64,000 bases of DNA, from the NCBI GenBank assembly GCA_041660965.1, contig JBAZVH010000001.1:62001-126000 (forward strand), read 5' to 3'. The notes beneath the pieces are model-generated. The model saw nothing but the letters and a program-made list of their open reading frames with translations, searched no databases and was not told where the DNA came from. The DNA is from Candidatus Gracilibacteria bacterium (GTDB lineage Bacteria > Patescibacteriota > Gracilibacteria > BD1-5 > JAGOOR01). Every line of letters starts with the position of its first letter. Positions within the stretch are counted from its first letter, which is position 1. The position numbers and the translations under genes were made by a program. This document shows, piece by piece, positions 41,301 to 51,340 of the stretch.

Positions 41301-42368
41301 ATGAGTAAAGACTATTATTCCGTCCTCTGAATCGAACGAAATGCCTCCGCTGAAGATATAAAAAAAGCGTATCGAAAAAAAGCAATGGATCACCACCCAG
41401 ATAGACATGGTGGCGATGCTGAGAAAGAACAAGAATTCAAAACAATCAATGAAGCGTATGCTGTTCTCTCGGATTCCAGCAAAAAAACTCGTTATGACCA
41501 ATTTGGCTCTGCTGATGGAGGTGGATGATTTGGTGGAATGGGTGGATTTGATTTTGGCGATATCAATGTTGAGGATATTTTTTCATCCGTTTTTGGAAAT
41601 ATGGGATGATTTGGTCGTCAGCAACAAACCAGAAGGGATGAAAGTGGGGAGGATATACAATATGACCTAAAAATCACATTTGCTGAGAGTTTTTCTGGAA
41701 TAAAAAAAGATATTTCTTTCGATCGTATGACCAATTGTGAAACCTGTGATGGTCACGGAACAAAAGACGGAAAAGAGCCAAAAACCTGTACTCAGTGCCG
41801 ATGATCTGGTTATGTAACAAAAGCAACTAGAAGCATCTTTGGTATGATGCAACAAACAGTTATTTGTGTGGAATGTCATGGGGAATGAAGTATTATCGAG
41901 CATCCATGCTCAGAATGCCACGGAAAACGTCGTATCAAGAAAAAAGTATCACAAATAGTCGAGATACCAGCTGGTATCGATGATGGTATGACTATTCGAA
42001 TGAACAATGAGGGGCACGCAGGAAAACATAATAATGGTGATCTCTATATAGTTTGTCATGTCGAACAGTCACAAGATGGTCTCTTGCGACGGGGCAATGA
42101 TCTCCATAGTACTGTGAAAATAAGCCCAGCAGAAGCGGTTTTATGAGTCAATAAAAAGGTCCGCTTCCCTCTTCTCGGAGAACGAGAAATCAGAATAGCG
42201 GCTGGTACCCAGCATGGGAAAAAAATACAACTCACGAGCGAATGAATGCCTATAATTGGAAAAAAATGACATGGAGATCTCATTATCACTCTCGTAATAC
42301 TCATTCCCGAAAAAATCTCAAAAGCTGAAAAAATCCTCTACGAAAGCATCAAAAAAGCAGAAAAGTAA
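41301..42368 (+). CDS. dnaJ: Chaperone DnaJ
   Basis: A 355-residue Hsp40. The J domain carries D-H-H-P-D-R-H with the HPD motif and ends at Y-D-Q-F-G. A glycine-rich linker follows (G-G-G-G-F-G-G-M-G-G), partly encoded by TGA. The zinc region contains C-E-T-C-D-G-H-G, C-T-Q-C-R-G-S-G, C-V-E-C-H-G-E-G and C-S-E-C-H-G-K, complete with four CxxC pairs, where TGA codes for conserved glycines. The C-terminal substrate-binding domain includes E-I-P-A-G-I-D-D-G. dnaK and grpE are not next to it. Confidence 0.97.
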
Positions 42369-42413
42369 GAATCTCTTGAAATTTGAAAAAAATACGTGTA
42401 TACTGTGAGCATA

Positions 42414-42638
42414 ATGCACAATATTCTCTCAACATTTTTTCAAAAAAAGAAACAATCCTGGTACCATATCCTCTCTGCCAGTCTGATTATCATCTATTGG
42501 TGGGGATTGTGGAATATTCTCGACTTTCTCTTTCTTGGCGCAGAATTATCTCTCCATAAACTCGTCACACTCATTACCATTGATCTTATCAGTATTACCG
42601 CATTGATATTCCTCGATTTCGACCTCTCTGAATTATAG
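42414..42638 (+). CDS. Small two-helix membrane protein
   Basis: A 74-residue protein with a basic N terminus (F-F-Q-K-K-K-Q-S-W) and two hydrophobic segments (I-L-S-A-S-L-I-I-I-Y-W-W-G-L-W and L-V-T-L-I-T-I-D-L-I-S-I-T-A-L-I-F). No TGA in frame. The ATG at 42414 is chosen because upstream codons use GTG and give no obvious signal. It lies between dnaJ and the STAS-PilT gene. Function unknown. Confidence 0.5.
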   Translation: MHNILSTFFQKKKQSWYHILSASLIIIYWWGLWNILDFLFLGAELSLHKLVTLITIDLISITALIFLDFDLSEL

Positions 42639-42682
42639 TGATTTTATTTGTATTTCAGAAAAAAGTATGCTAAAATGCTTGT

Positions 42683-44194
42683 ATGGAATACACTCAAACA
42701 AGTATTTGACACAAAGAAGGTGTCCTGATCATTACAGGGATTGGAATTTTAGATGACAAGACGTCTCCTCCTATTTTTGCTGAGATTTTAAAATACACCC
42801 ATGAAGCCCCTCAAATTGTCATTTGTGACCTCACAAAGACAGAGTGAGTGAAAACTGCTTTTTTGAATGGACTACTCGTGGTGCAAAAATATTTGGAAAA
42901 ATCTGGCTGAGATATCGTGATTGTACGAGGAGACGCAGGCGACGTATTAGAAATAACTGGTATTTCCAAAAAAGTACAAACATTTGATACGCTCGAAAAT
43001 GCGCTTTCATATTGTAGAAAACACTTTCCGCATGTCATCGATTTCGTGTTGACACAAAAAAACAAAAATGATATCTCTACTGTCTTGGCAGACGTAAAAA
43101 GTGAAGAAAAGTGGTCGTTTTTTATGGATGAAGCAAAAACAATACCAAATGTCAATAAAATACTTGAGTATTCTATTGTGACAAATGCTTCTGACATCCA
43201 CCTACACACAGGAAAGCATATTACCTATCGAGTCGAGGGTATTCTCATACCACTCACCGAAGAACCAGTGTTGACAGAAAAACATATCGACGATATCAAA
43301 AATGTATTTTTAAGTGTTCACCCAAAAATAAAGAATGATCTGGAAACTCAACATGATGCGGATTTTTGATACATTTCGGAAAAAAACCAGGTTTCATTTC
43401 GTGTGAATGGTTTTTGGTCACTTGGAAAACTGGGTTTTTCTCTCAGAAGAATCGAAAAAAAGGCAAAAAACTGTGAAGATCTATGACTGCCGAAAAGTAT
43501 CGAAAAATTTATACATGCTAAGCAATGACTTGTACTGATTACAGGTCCCACTGGATCAGGTAAATCAACAACACTTGTCGCCATGCTTGAGGAAATAAAT
43601 AATTTACGTTGAGATAATATTATCACCATCGAAGACCCCATAGAATTTATCTTTACGGATAAAAAATCAAACTTCTCTCAGAGAGAAGTGGGGAGAGATA
43701 CCCATTCATTTTCTACAGCTATCCGAGCTGCTATGCGAGAAGATCCGGATATTGTCGTCATAGGAGAAATGCGCGATGCAGAAACAGTAGAGTCAGCTCT
43801 CAACCTGGCAGAAACTGGTCATCTCGTATTTTCCACGCTCCACACATCATGAAGTGTACAGACTATTAGTCGTATTATACAATTTTTTACTGCAGAACAG
43901 CAAAGGCAGATATACTGACGTCTCGCGGATAGTCTTCTCGGAGTCCTCTCTCAACGTCTCCTGATGCGAAGAGATGGAACAAGAAAACGTATCGCAATAT
44001 TTGAATTGATGCTCCTGAATCCAGGTATAAAAAATCTCATACGATCCGGAGATATGTGACAAATGACCAATGCTATCGAAAATGGTCGTGCAGAAGGTAT
44101 GATACCTATGTACCTCCATGCACAAGAATTAGAGAAAAGGGGCATTATTCAAAAAGAAGATTATGAATGATTTTTTACCAACCAAGATATCTAA
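42683..44194 (+). CDS. STAS domain fused to a PilT/PilB-type secretion ATPase
   Basis: A 503-residue protein, complete only with about nine TGA glycines. Residues 1-115 form a STAS-like domain (G-V-L-I-I-T-G-I-G-I-L-D-D-K, I-V-I-C-D-L-T-K, I-V-I-V-R-G-D-A-G-D-V-L-E-I-T-G-I). From residue 165 it is a type IV pilus or T2S-class ATPase: A-S-D-I-H-L-H-T-G, Walker A I-T-G-P-T-G-S-G-K-S-T, the Asp box D-N-I-I-T-I-E-D-P-I-E, Walker B V-V-I-G-E-M-R-D and the His box L-V-F-S-T-L-H-T-S. PilT-like ATPases retract pili. The added STAS domain suggests nucleotide- or partner-dependent control. Pilus or secretion-related genes follow it. Confidence 0.88.
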
Positions 44195-44203
44195 AACATT
44201 TTT

Positions 44204-45184
44204 ATGATATTGATGAAAAATACATATCCCTACCTTCTCACTAAAACAGCCCTGATCGTCTGAAGTATATGCCTTGGAACAGTGTATGCTGCGGGCATCG
44301 TAAGCCCTGATCGTGGTACTATCCAAAATATCATCAATATCGGGGAATGATGAGGAAACTTCTTTGATACAGCGAGGAATATATTGTGGTATTTACTCGA
44401 TTTTGCGAGACTGGTACTCAACTGAGTCGCACTCATTGCTATGCTCTATGTCGGTTTTTTGTGGATCACGAGTATGGGTGATGAAGAAAAAACATCAGAT
44501 GGAAAAAATAGAATTATGCTCGTGTTTCTCGGACTATTTATCATCAATATCCCAGACGTTATTTACCAAATTATTACAGGAAGTGACTATAGAACATCTG
44601 GATTTTATAATAAAATAACGTGAGTATGAGACAGTCTCGGCCAGGGAGGAATTGCAACAAGCATATCGGAAAATGCTGTTGAAAGATGCAATTTTTTCTT
44701 CTGCCCACAAAATTTCTTTGGATCTGGAAGTAGCACATCGGTAATTCAGTTTTTGGAAATGACGATGCTCGTCATAGCCGTCATTATGTTTACATGGGGA
44801 TGATTTATGATGTTCTTTTGATCTGGAAATGAAGAAACAAACGACAGAGCAAAACATCGCCTTTGATATGGTATTATAGTACTATTGGTTACAGGATTTA
44901 TAGAAATGATCTATCGAGCTGTATTTTTTCAATCAAATCTCACCTGAACGGCAAACGGAATAATAGGTGTCCTCATAACATGAGCGAAGTTCTTTCTCTA
45001 CTTTGCTGGACCTATCGCAATTATCTATATAATCATAGGTGGATACTATTATATCACCTCTGGTGGTAACGAAGAGCGGACAGACAAAGGAAAAAAGATA
45101 CTGATGTATACTGCCTTTGCGACTATTATGCTCATTCTGGGATACACATTTTTGATAGAGATTATTGGTCTCAATATCTTTTAA
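44204..45184 (+). CDS. Duplicated VirB2/TrbC-like membrane protein
   Basis: A 326-residue protein with a signal-like start and at least five transmembrane helices. Two similar halves are seen. The first ends in L-Y-V-G-F-L-W-I-T-S-M-G-D-E-E-K and the second in I-I-I-G-G-Y-Y-Y-I-T-S-G-G-N-E-E-R-T; a third related turn is W-G-G-F-M-M-F-F-G-S-G-N-E-E. This repeated helix followed by G-x-x-E-E-K is typical of TrbC/VirB2-type conjugal pilin proteins found in CPR genomes. About twelve TGA glycines are read. It lies 9 bases after the STAS-PilT gene. Confidence 0.65.
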
Positions 45185-45200
45185 AGAAAATTAAATTCAT

Positions 45201-45650
45201 ATGAAAAAAACTCTTCTCCTCATAACACTCATCGGAACGAGCAGCATCTTTTGATTTGCACAAGATAGTAATTATGATGGAGTCAATCAATACGTCGGTA
45301 TGCCCTCAGAGATTTGTACCATCACCAGTGAGCCATGTGGGCTCTCCAGTAAATGAGGTCTCATCGGAGGCACCTCTGGACAGATGTCACGATATAGATG
45401 TTGTGTGCAATCAAAAACTGGTTTCGTAGAATTTGTAGCCGATATTTACAAATACATCTTTTTTATCAGTCTGATTCTCTGAGTACTTTTCTTGGTCATT
45501 TTCGGTGTCGGATACTCTATCTCTGGTGTGAGTACCGAGGAGATAAAGACTATGGCAAAAGAAAAAATCATTGCTATCATTATAGGACTTGTTGCTTTGA
45601 CTCTGATACCGTGGATTCTCAAAACAGTAGTTCCATTTTTCTTCGTATAA
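45201..45650 (+). CDS. Exported VirB2/TrbC-like protein with cysteine-rich N-terminal part
   Basis: A 149-residue protein with a signal peptide (T-L-L-L-I-T-L-I-G-T-S-S-I-F-G-F-A). A short outer region has four cysteines (E-I-C-T-I, E-P-C-G-L, Y-R-C-C-V). Two transmembrane helices (F-F-I-S-L-I-L-G-V-L-F-L-V-I-F and I-I-A-I-I-I-G-L-V-A-L) flank S-G-V-S-T-E-E-I-K, the same turn as in the preceding gene. It is 16 bases from that gene, forming a set of pilin-like or secretion-channel subunits with the STAS-PilT ATPase. A TGA occurs in the signal. Confidence 0.65.
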
Positions 45651-45665
45651 AGTGTTTTTTTATAA

Positions 45666-45697
45666 AAAAATCCCCTCATGTCTGAGAGGATTTTTTA
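45666..45697 (+). terminator. Bidirectional terminator between convergent genes
   Basis: ATCCCCTC and GAGAGGAT form a stem with one mismatch around a six-base loop, flanked by A-run on the left and T-run on the right, as expected for termination from both sides. Confidence 0.7.
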
Positions 45698-45714
45698 GAG
45701 TTATTTGATACATT

Positions 45715-46734
45715 TTATACTGATGTCTTTTTCTTATAGGACAGAGCAGTGCCGAGAGTCAGTGCCATCAAAAGGAATACAAAAGCAGGCGCCCCTGTTT
45801 GAGGCAGCTTATCGATGGGGACTGGGGTCTTTATATCTTCTTCGATTTCGAGCGGAAGAAGAGCGATGTTGTCAGATGACGTCTCAGGGGCAGTTGGCGC
45901 TATAACTGCGACATCTTTTTTGAGATCAGCGAGTGCCACATCTGATGCTGATGTCTCTGCTGCAGATGTATCTACTGTCTGGGCTTCTTCTAGCGTTTCT
46001 GTGACTGGAGGAGCAACTGCCACAGTTGTGACTGTTGGAGCTTCTATCACCGGAGCAACAACAGGTGATACTGGAGCTTGTTCTGCTGCAGCGAATGTAA
46101 TAGTTGTTTTTTTACTAGCATCAAGAGGAAGTGTTTCCCCAGCAGTATTCGTGACTTTTTTGAGGACTACATCATGAGAAACTCCTAATTCCAGCTTACC
46201 TCTGAGAGTAATATCAATAATTCGGAGATCTTGTACAGAAGATTGCATGTCTGCTTGTTCACGGACATTTTTTGTTTCTGTATTCATGATCTCTATCTGC
46301 GTCTGTGCTATATCGACAGGGCGAGAAAAAGAGAGTTGAATATGTTGGTCATCGATGACTTTTGCTTCTTTGAGACCAAAAACTGGTATATTGAGTGTGC
46401 TCGCATGCAGAGGTATAGTCTTTCCTACTTCCACATCTTGTGCATCATATCATCGTACGATGAAATAGTATTCTGCTCATTCGAGCATTTTCGTGATTTC
46501 AATGCGAGTCTTATCCGTAGTTGGTGACTCGAGCATAGGATCAGGTGCTTTTGGATTGACAAGAGTTGCTTCATCATAAAATACTTTATACTGTGCCGCT
46601 CACTCAATAGGTGACCATTCCAAGACCATAGCATCACCACGAATTTCTGTTGCTCTGAGAATAATCTGAGAAGGTTCAACTGCAAAAGTAGCGAAAACTA
46701 TTGCAAGAAATGAAAGAATGAATATCCTGTACAT
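45715..46734 (-). CDS. Surface protein with FN3-like domain and LPXTG cell-wall sorting signal
   Basis: A 339-residue protein. The signal peptide is I-F-I-L-S-F-L-A-I-V-F-A-T-F-A. Residues 20-110 form a fibronectin type III-like domain (A-M-V-L-E-W-S-P-I-E-G-A-A-Q-Y-K-V-F-Y). A second beta region follows, then a Pro/Thr/Glu/Val-rich stalk. The C terminus has L-P-Q-T-G followed by a hydrophobic helix and K-K-K, the classic sortase sorting signal. Four TGA glycines are read in the FN3 part, while the stalk contains none. No sortase gene lies in the window. It probably mediates contact with other cells or surfaces. Confidence 0.85.
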
Positions 46735-46771
46735 AGGAAAGAAGTTAATATATCCTTACTCTACCCCATTC

Positions 46772-47362
46772 ATGATAGACAATCAATTTAAAAATATCAA
46801 AAATGCTGGTTTTACTCTTGTCGAAATGATGGTAGTCATTCTAATAATTGGTATGCTTTTCGCGCTCGGAAGCTGGTGAGGTCTCTTTTCCCGGAGAGAA
46901 AATGCACGAATAGAAGAACTCGCTGTCAATCTCATAGGCCTCATCGACCAAGAAAAAACAAATACTCTCCTCGGAAAAACTGAGTGAGGAGAAATAGTAA
47001 GAAAGAGAAAAATTGAAATAAGCTTTGGCAATAACACTATAAATTATATAGCAAAGGCGGACTTGGCAAAAGATGATGAAGGAAGTTACAATATAACCTC
47101 CTACACAAAATCCTGGCCCCTTGTAGGATTAGGACTAAATGTATTTCCTTGCCCGTATGCGCCATCTCTCGGATCCACACTCACCATCGAATTTACTTGA
47201 GATACTATGCAAATTTTAGAACCAACTACCTTAGGTGGTGCCACGCCGCACCTTATCCTCCAAATCGGTCGTAATCTTGTCTACCGAGAAATCCATATTG
47301 ATAGAAGAACGGGGATGACCTTTGAAAGAGCTGGACCTACTCCTATTCCTGCTTGCAACTAA
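46772..47362 (+). CDS. Type IV pilin or pseudopilin
   Basis: A 196-residue protein with the prepilin signature N-A-G-F-T-L-V-E-M-M-V-V-I-L-I-I-G, cut by prepilin peptidase after the glycine at residue 13. The helix is followed by a polar domain with two cysteines (F-P-C-P-Y and the terminal A-C-N) that could form the pilin disulfide loop. Three TGA glycines occur. The STAS-PilT ATPase lies 2.6 kb away, so they may belong to one pilus machine. A general-secretion-type pseudopilin (GspH-like) is an alternative. Confidence 0.85.
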
Positions 47363-47393
47363 AGAATTTTACTCTCTTTATTTTTTTCTCTGT

Positions 47394-47783
47394 ATGAAGT
47401 TTATTCTTCTGATAGCCGGACTTATCCTCTCTACGTGGGTCTCGGTGACCATCTATACTCCTGTGAGCCAATTTGTGACAGGTATCAAAGAAGTCTATAT
47501 TAGTAGCCAAATAGCGGTCAAAAAAACAGGAAATACTCTCGATGCTATCACCAATACAACGGCCTACCAGGAAATCGCAAAAATGTTTGGAATAGAAAAA
47601 GCAAAAGAAGCAGTCACTACCCCTACAAAAGGCGATAAAGATATTGTGACAAAGTTTTTTGATCACAACATTGCACTCTGGATCTCTGTTCTTTGTGGTT
47701 TTTTGACACTCAGTGTTTATTTCAATATCATCACCTTTCTTGCCTTTTTCTTCAAGCCAGTTACTTTTTTGATGAAGAAATAA
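47394..47783 (+). CDS. Two-helix membrane protein of unknown function
   Basis: A 129-residue protein. It opens with a hydrophobic helix (F-I-L-L-I-A-G-L-I-L-S-T-W-V-S-V), has a soluble middle of 65 residues with Thr and Lys, and ends with a second hydrophobic region (L-W-I-S-V-L-C-G-F-L-T-L-S-V-Y). No TGA in frame. The ATG at 47394 is preferred over upstream starts because it gives a proper anchor. It lies 31 bases after the pilin gene and could be a minor pilus component, which is inference from position only. Confidence 0.5.
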   Translation: MKFILLIAGLILSTWVSVTIYTPVSQFVTGIKEVYISSQIAVKKTGNTLDAITNTTAYQEIAKMFGIEKAKEAVTTPTKGDKDIVTKFFDHNIALWISVLCGFLTLSVYFNIITFLAFFFKPVTFLMKK

Positions 47784-47785
47784 AC

Positions 47786-47830
47786 TCATCGTCATTCCTG
47801 TTTTTGCGTCCGTCATTCCTGCGAAAAGAT
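47786..47830. repeat. CGTCATTCC direct repeat pair
   Basis: CGTCATTCCTGTTTTTGCGT is followed at once by CCGTCATTCCTGCGAAAAG, two direct copies of the same end sequence found at 1272-1301. This interval (47784-47880) contains no gene. Confidence 0.55.
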
Positions 47831-47880
47831 TCCTTATTCTTTTTAATCCGACACCACAATTTTAAGCCCTATTGTTTTCC

Positions 47881-48034
47881 TTCTTGCTCCTCAGAAAATG
47901 AGAGCTTGAGAGGAAATACTGTTTGAGCGTCGTGAATAAGAGAAGAGTGAGACGGACTGGAGAGCGAGTTTATTTCCTTTCAATGGTTTTGGGTACTTTT
48001 GCCACCAAAAGTACCAGAATGACGCCAGGAATTG
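47881..48034. repeat. 154-bp dispersed repeat, copy A
   Basis: This stretch matches 59971-60125 over its length with scattered substitutions, including GAGAGGAAATACTG, GGAGAGCGAGTTTATTTCC and GGTTTTGGGTACTTTTGCCA. The pieces GGTACTTTTG and CAAAAGTACC form a hairpin, and GGAAAT pairs with ATTTCC at a distance. Both copies sit just past the stop codon of a minus-strand translation gene (efp here). Confidence 0.75.
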
Positions 48035-48042
48035 GAATTACA

Positions 48043-48606
48043 TTACGTATTATCTCTCCCGAGATATTCATACGTCCTACTATCCACACGCACTCTTTCG
48101 CCTTGACCGATAAAGAGTGGCACTTTGAGCTGGAGTCCAGTATTGGTCGTAGCAGGTTTGAGATTATTGGATGCAGAATTACCTTTTTCTCCTGGTGGAG
48201 TATCTACGATTTCCAGTGTCACAGAAGGATCAATCTGTACATTGATAGGGTTGCCATCCCAGAACATCACCGTCGTTTTATTTCCATCGACAAGAAAATA
48301 TTTTTTATCCCCGATCACATCAGCATTGATAAAATAACTCTCATAGTTTTGTATATCCATAAAATGATATGCCGCACCATCAAAATACTGATAGTCCGCA
48401 TCTCGCATTTGTATATCAGCAGCTTCGACCTTATCCACCGCATGAAATGTCATAGGAATCGTCTTACCTGTGAGAAGATTGATAATCATACATTTTTCCA
48501 TACCCTTTCCCATTGCGACCTTGAGATGCTCTGATTTGATCACTTCATAGGGTTGTCCATCCACGAGAATACGCTTCCCGACCTTTACATCGTCCATACT
48601 TGCCAT
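48043..48606 (-). CDS. efp: Elongation factor P
   Basis: A 187-residue factor that helps the ribosome through proline runs. Family elements include K-V-G-K-R-I-L-V-D-G-Q-P-Y-E-V, the KOW-like loop H-L-K-V-A-M-G-K-G-M-E, Y-Q-Y-F-D-G, and the C-terminal R-V-R-V-D-S-R-T-Y-E-Y-L-G-R. The tip loop keeps a lysine in G-K-G. The start at 48606 gives M-A-S-M-D-D; longer upstream starts are less likely. It has no TGA in frame. The proline-rich proteins in this window (for example at 22071) would be substrates for its action. Confidence 0.93.
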   Translation of the reverse strand: MASMDDVKVGKRILVDGQPYEVIKSEHLKVAMGKGMEKCMIINLLTGKTIPMTFHAVDKVEAADIQMRDADYQYFDGAAYHFMDIQNYESYFINADVIGDKKYFLVDGNKTTVMFWDGNPINVQIDPSVTLEIVDTPPGEKGNSASNNLKPATTNTGLQLKVPLFIGQGERVRVDSRTYEYLGRDNT

Positions 48607-48688
48607 AAAAATACAGTAAAAAATTAAATAAGTGCCTTGATAATAAAGGAAAATCACAAAATGCAAGTCTGAAAAACTCTTTTAGACT

Positions 48689-49876
48689 TTATTCAGCTAC
48701 ATATCCAAACTTTTTCTTCCCCACTTGAATCAGCTTTTTATCCACAGAAACAACGATTGTCGTTTTTACATCAGAGATAACGACTTCGTCCACCTTGACG
48801 CCTCCACCTATAATAGCATTTCGTGCTTCTGTCGAGTTCCCTACCATACCTATTTCACGAATAAGGGTCACCAGAGGAATTTCTCCAGTTTTGTAATGAT
48901 ACATCAGGATATCTGTATCTTGTGGACGAGATCATCCTGCAATCGTCGCTTCGAAATATTCCTCTGCATGATCAACTAAATCAGCCGAGTGGTAGAGTCC
49001 TACAATCTCTCGAGCGAGTTTCTTCTTGATAGTCCGTGGATGTTCACCTTGTGAAAGTTGTTTCTTGATATTCTCAATATCTGCCATATCGGTCATAGTA
49101 CAGCTCTCAAAATACGGAATAATCTGCTCATCGGGTATTTCCATAATCTTTACAAACATATCATTGGCTGTCATATCGAGCGGGATGAAGTTCCCTTTCG
49201 TCTTACTCATCTTCTGACCATCAGTTCACATAATGAGATTCATCGTGATAATATCTTGTTTTTCTTGTCAAAACGCTTCCTGGAGAGTACGACCAGCAAG
49301 CAGATTGAAGTATTGGTCATTGCCTCCAATTTCAACATCTGCATGAAGAAGAACGCTGTCATATCCTTGCATCAATGGATATAAGAACTCCTGTAAGCTA
49401 ATGCGTTCTCCTGCTTTATATCGTTTTGAGAAATTATCGCGGTCAAGCATTTCAGCGACTGAAAAATGCTTTGCCAGCTCCCCTACTCCACAAAAATTCA
49501 CCTTATCGAGTCATTCGCTATTATAGTATACTTCGACATCTTTGAGGTCGAGAATTTTCCCATACAGAGAAAGATATCTTTCTGCATTTTTTCGTGTTTC
49601 TTCACGGCTCAACATCGGTCGTTCGGCATTTTTGTCTGATGTATCGCCGACCTGAGCTGTCGCGTCACCGATAAGGACAATGATTTGGTGACCGAGTTTT
49701 TGGAACTCACGAAGCTTGAGAATAGTCACAGCATGGCCAAGGTGTACGATGGGTGCCGTGGGATCAATACCGAGTTTGATGCGGAGTTTTTTCCCGCTTT
49801 CAAGACGCTTAATCAGATTTTTTTCATCGATAACACGAGAAACTCACTTTGTGAGGAGATTTTTAAATGGAGACAT
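48689..49876 (-). CDS. tyrS: Tyrosyl-tRNA synthetase
   Basis: A 395-residue class I synthetase read across five TGA glycines. The HIGH-like motif is H-L-G-H in P-I-V-H-L-G-H-A-V, preceded by L-G-I-D-P-T-A. The tyrosine-binding strand is D-V-E-I-G-G-N-D-Q-Y-F-N, and the KMSKS motif appears as K-M-S-K-T-K-G-N. An S4 RNA-binding domain ends the protein (V-T-L-I-R-E-I-G-M-V, R-N-A-I-I-G-G-G-V-K-V-D). The spread matches the longer TyrZ-like form. It precedes efp on the same strand, 82 bases away. Confidence 0.95.
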
Positions 49877-50011
49877 AGGAGAAGTATAGAGATTTTTTCT
49901 GAGTTTCAAACTGGAGAACTCGGAGAATCTTTTACTACACCACTCTAGCAAATTTTGAAAAGAGTAAATAATGATCATATGTCTTGTTTATGAGATTTTT
50001 AGAATAGCATA

Positions 50012-50635
50012 ATGATGCTTTATTTTTTATCTTCTTTTATGGAACCAAGTATTTTTAACGCTTTCTCAATTATCGGGATAATGATCGGAGGAGGGCTGCT
50101 CTTCATCGGCGGAATAGCTATGTATATTTCGATGTGTTATGGCCTTCATCTCTTGGTAAAAAAGTATGAGCCAACACTTCATCCTGCATGGTCATGGATA
50201 CCAGTAGCAAACGTCTACCCTCTCGTAAAGATTTCCGAGCAACCGCTCTGGATGATTGCTGTACTACTCCTTGGATCATTTGTGCCAGTTATAGGAGGTA
50301 TAGTAGTGCTCATAGGGCTTATTTTTGTTTATAATGGTCTCTCAAAAAGAACTAAAAGAGGAACTGGGACTACCCTACTTCTCATATTCTTCTCTGCTAT
50401 TATGATTCCATGGCTTGGATTGACCGTCAATGGTCGTAAAACCACCCTTGCATGGGTACTAGGCATTATCGCTATCGTGGCTATGGGTATCGGAGGTATA
50501 GCTATGACGGCTGGGACTGTGGCTCAGGTCGCAAATCCAGACAATTCTCAATTCATCGATGATGTAAAAGGAGCAGTGAAAGAAACTGTGAATAATCCAG
50601 AATTTCAAAAAATAATGCAGGAATCACAACAATAA
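50012..50635 (+). CDS. DUF5684-like polytopic membrane protein
   Basis: A 207-residue protein with about five transmembrane helices. The pattern P-A-W-S-W-I-P-V-A-N-V-Y-P-L-V-K-I-S and W-M-I-A-V-L-L-L-G-S-F-V-P-V-I-G-G is that of DUF5684, a family of unknown function often near signal peptidases. No TGA is used. The C-terminal 35 residues are soluble. It lies 27 bases before clpP; starts at 50012 or at 50039 (M-E-P-S-I) are both possible. Confidence 0.65.
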   Translation: MMLYFLSSFMEPSIFNAFSIIGIMIGGGLLFIGGIAMYISMCYGLHLLVKKYEPTLHPAWSWIPVANVYPLVKISEQPLWMIAVLLLGSFVPVIGGIVVLIGLIFVYNGLSKRTKRGTGTTLLLIFFSAIMIPWLGLTVNGRKTTLAWVLGIIAIVAMGIGGIAMTAGTVAQVANPDNSQFIDDVKGAVKETVNNPEFQKIMQESQQ

Positions 50636-50662
50636 TCTTCGTTTTTATATTCTTTTTCTCTC

Positions 50663-51292
50663 ATGTACAAATCTACTACACTCAAAAAATCATCAAAAAA
50701 GATTGGTGACACTCTTATCCCCACAGTTATCGATAAAACACCAAGTGGCGAGCGCGTCTATGATATCTACTCACGACTCCTCGAGGATCGCGTTATCTTC
50801 CTCGGTGAAGCTATCGATTCTCACGTAGCCAATACTGTTATCGCACAGCTCCTCTTCCTCGAAAAGCAGGATTCAAAAGCGCCCATCACGATGTATATCA
50901 ATACTCCAGGAGGACATGTCACCGCTGGTCTCGCTATCTACGATACGATACAATATATCAAGCCTGATGTTATCACGGTCGCCATCGGTATGGCAGCCAG
51001 CATGGGGTCTATCATCCTCGCTGGAGGTGCAAAAGGAAAGCGATATTCCCTCCCTCATTCTGAGATTATGATTCATCAGCCACTTGGTGGTGCAGAGTGA
51101 CAAGCAACAGAGATCAAGATTGCAGCCGAGCATATCCTGAAAACTGGAGGCATACTCTACCGAATCCTCTCAAAACACACTGGTCAACCCATAGAGCAAG
51201 TCGAGAAAGACTGTGATCGTGATAACTTTATGGATGCAAAACAGGCACTCAAATACGGTCTTATCGATAAAATCATCAATAACGAGGCATAA
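50663..51292 (+). CDS. clpP: ATP-dependent Clp protease proteolytic subunit
   Basis: A 209-residue serine peptidase. The catalytic serine lies in G-M-A-A-S-M-G-S and the histidine in H-S-E-I-M-I-H-Q-P. Other ClpP landmarks are I-F-L-G-E-A-I-D, Y-I-N-T-P-G-G-H-V and the C-terminal D-R-D-N-F-M-D-A-K-Q-A. One TGA encodes the second-last glycine of the handle region (A-E-G-Q-A). A terminator follows. It is separated from tig by 1.1 kb; a clpX gene is not in the window. Confidence 0.97.
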
Positions 51293-51312
51293 TATCAAAA
51301 AAATATAATTTA

Positions 51313-51340
51313 ATCCAGTGAGCAATCACTGGATTTTTTT
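51313..51340 (+). terminator. Rho-independent terminator after clpP
   Basis: ATCCAGTGA and TCACTGGAT form a perfect 9-bp stem with a four-base loop, followed by a run of T. Confidence 0.9.

Noticed and set aside
47923..48534. Plus-strand frame opposite efp
   Set aside because: Antisense to a clear EF-P gene and partly made of the 154-bp repeat.
48689..49876. tyrS as a degraded pseudogene with several stops
   Set aside because: All interrupting codons are TGA at glycine positions; with recoding the gene is intact from start to TAA.
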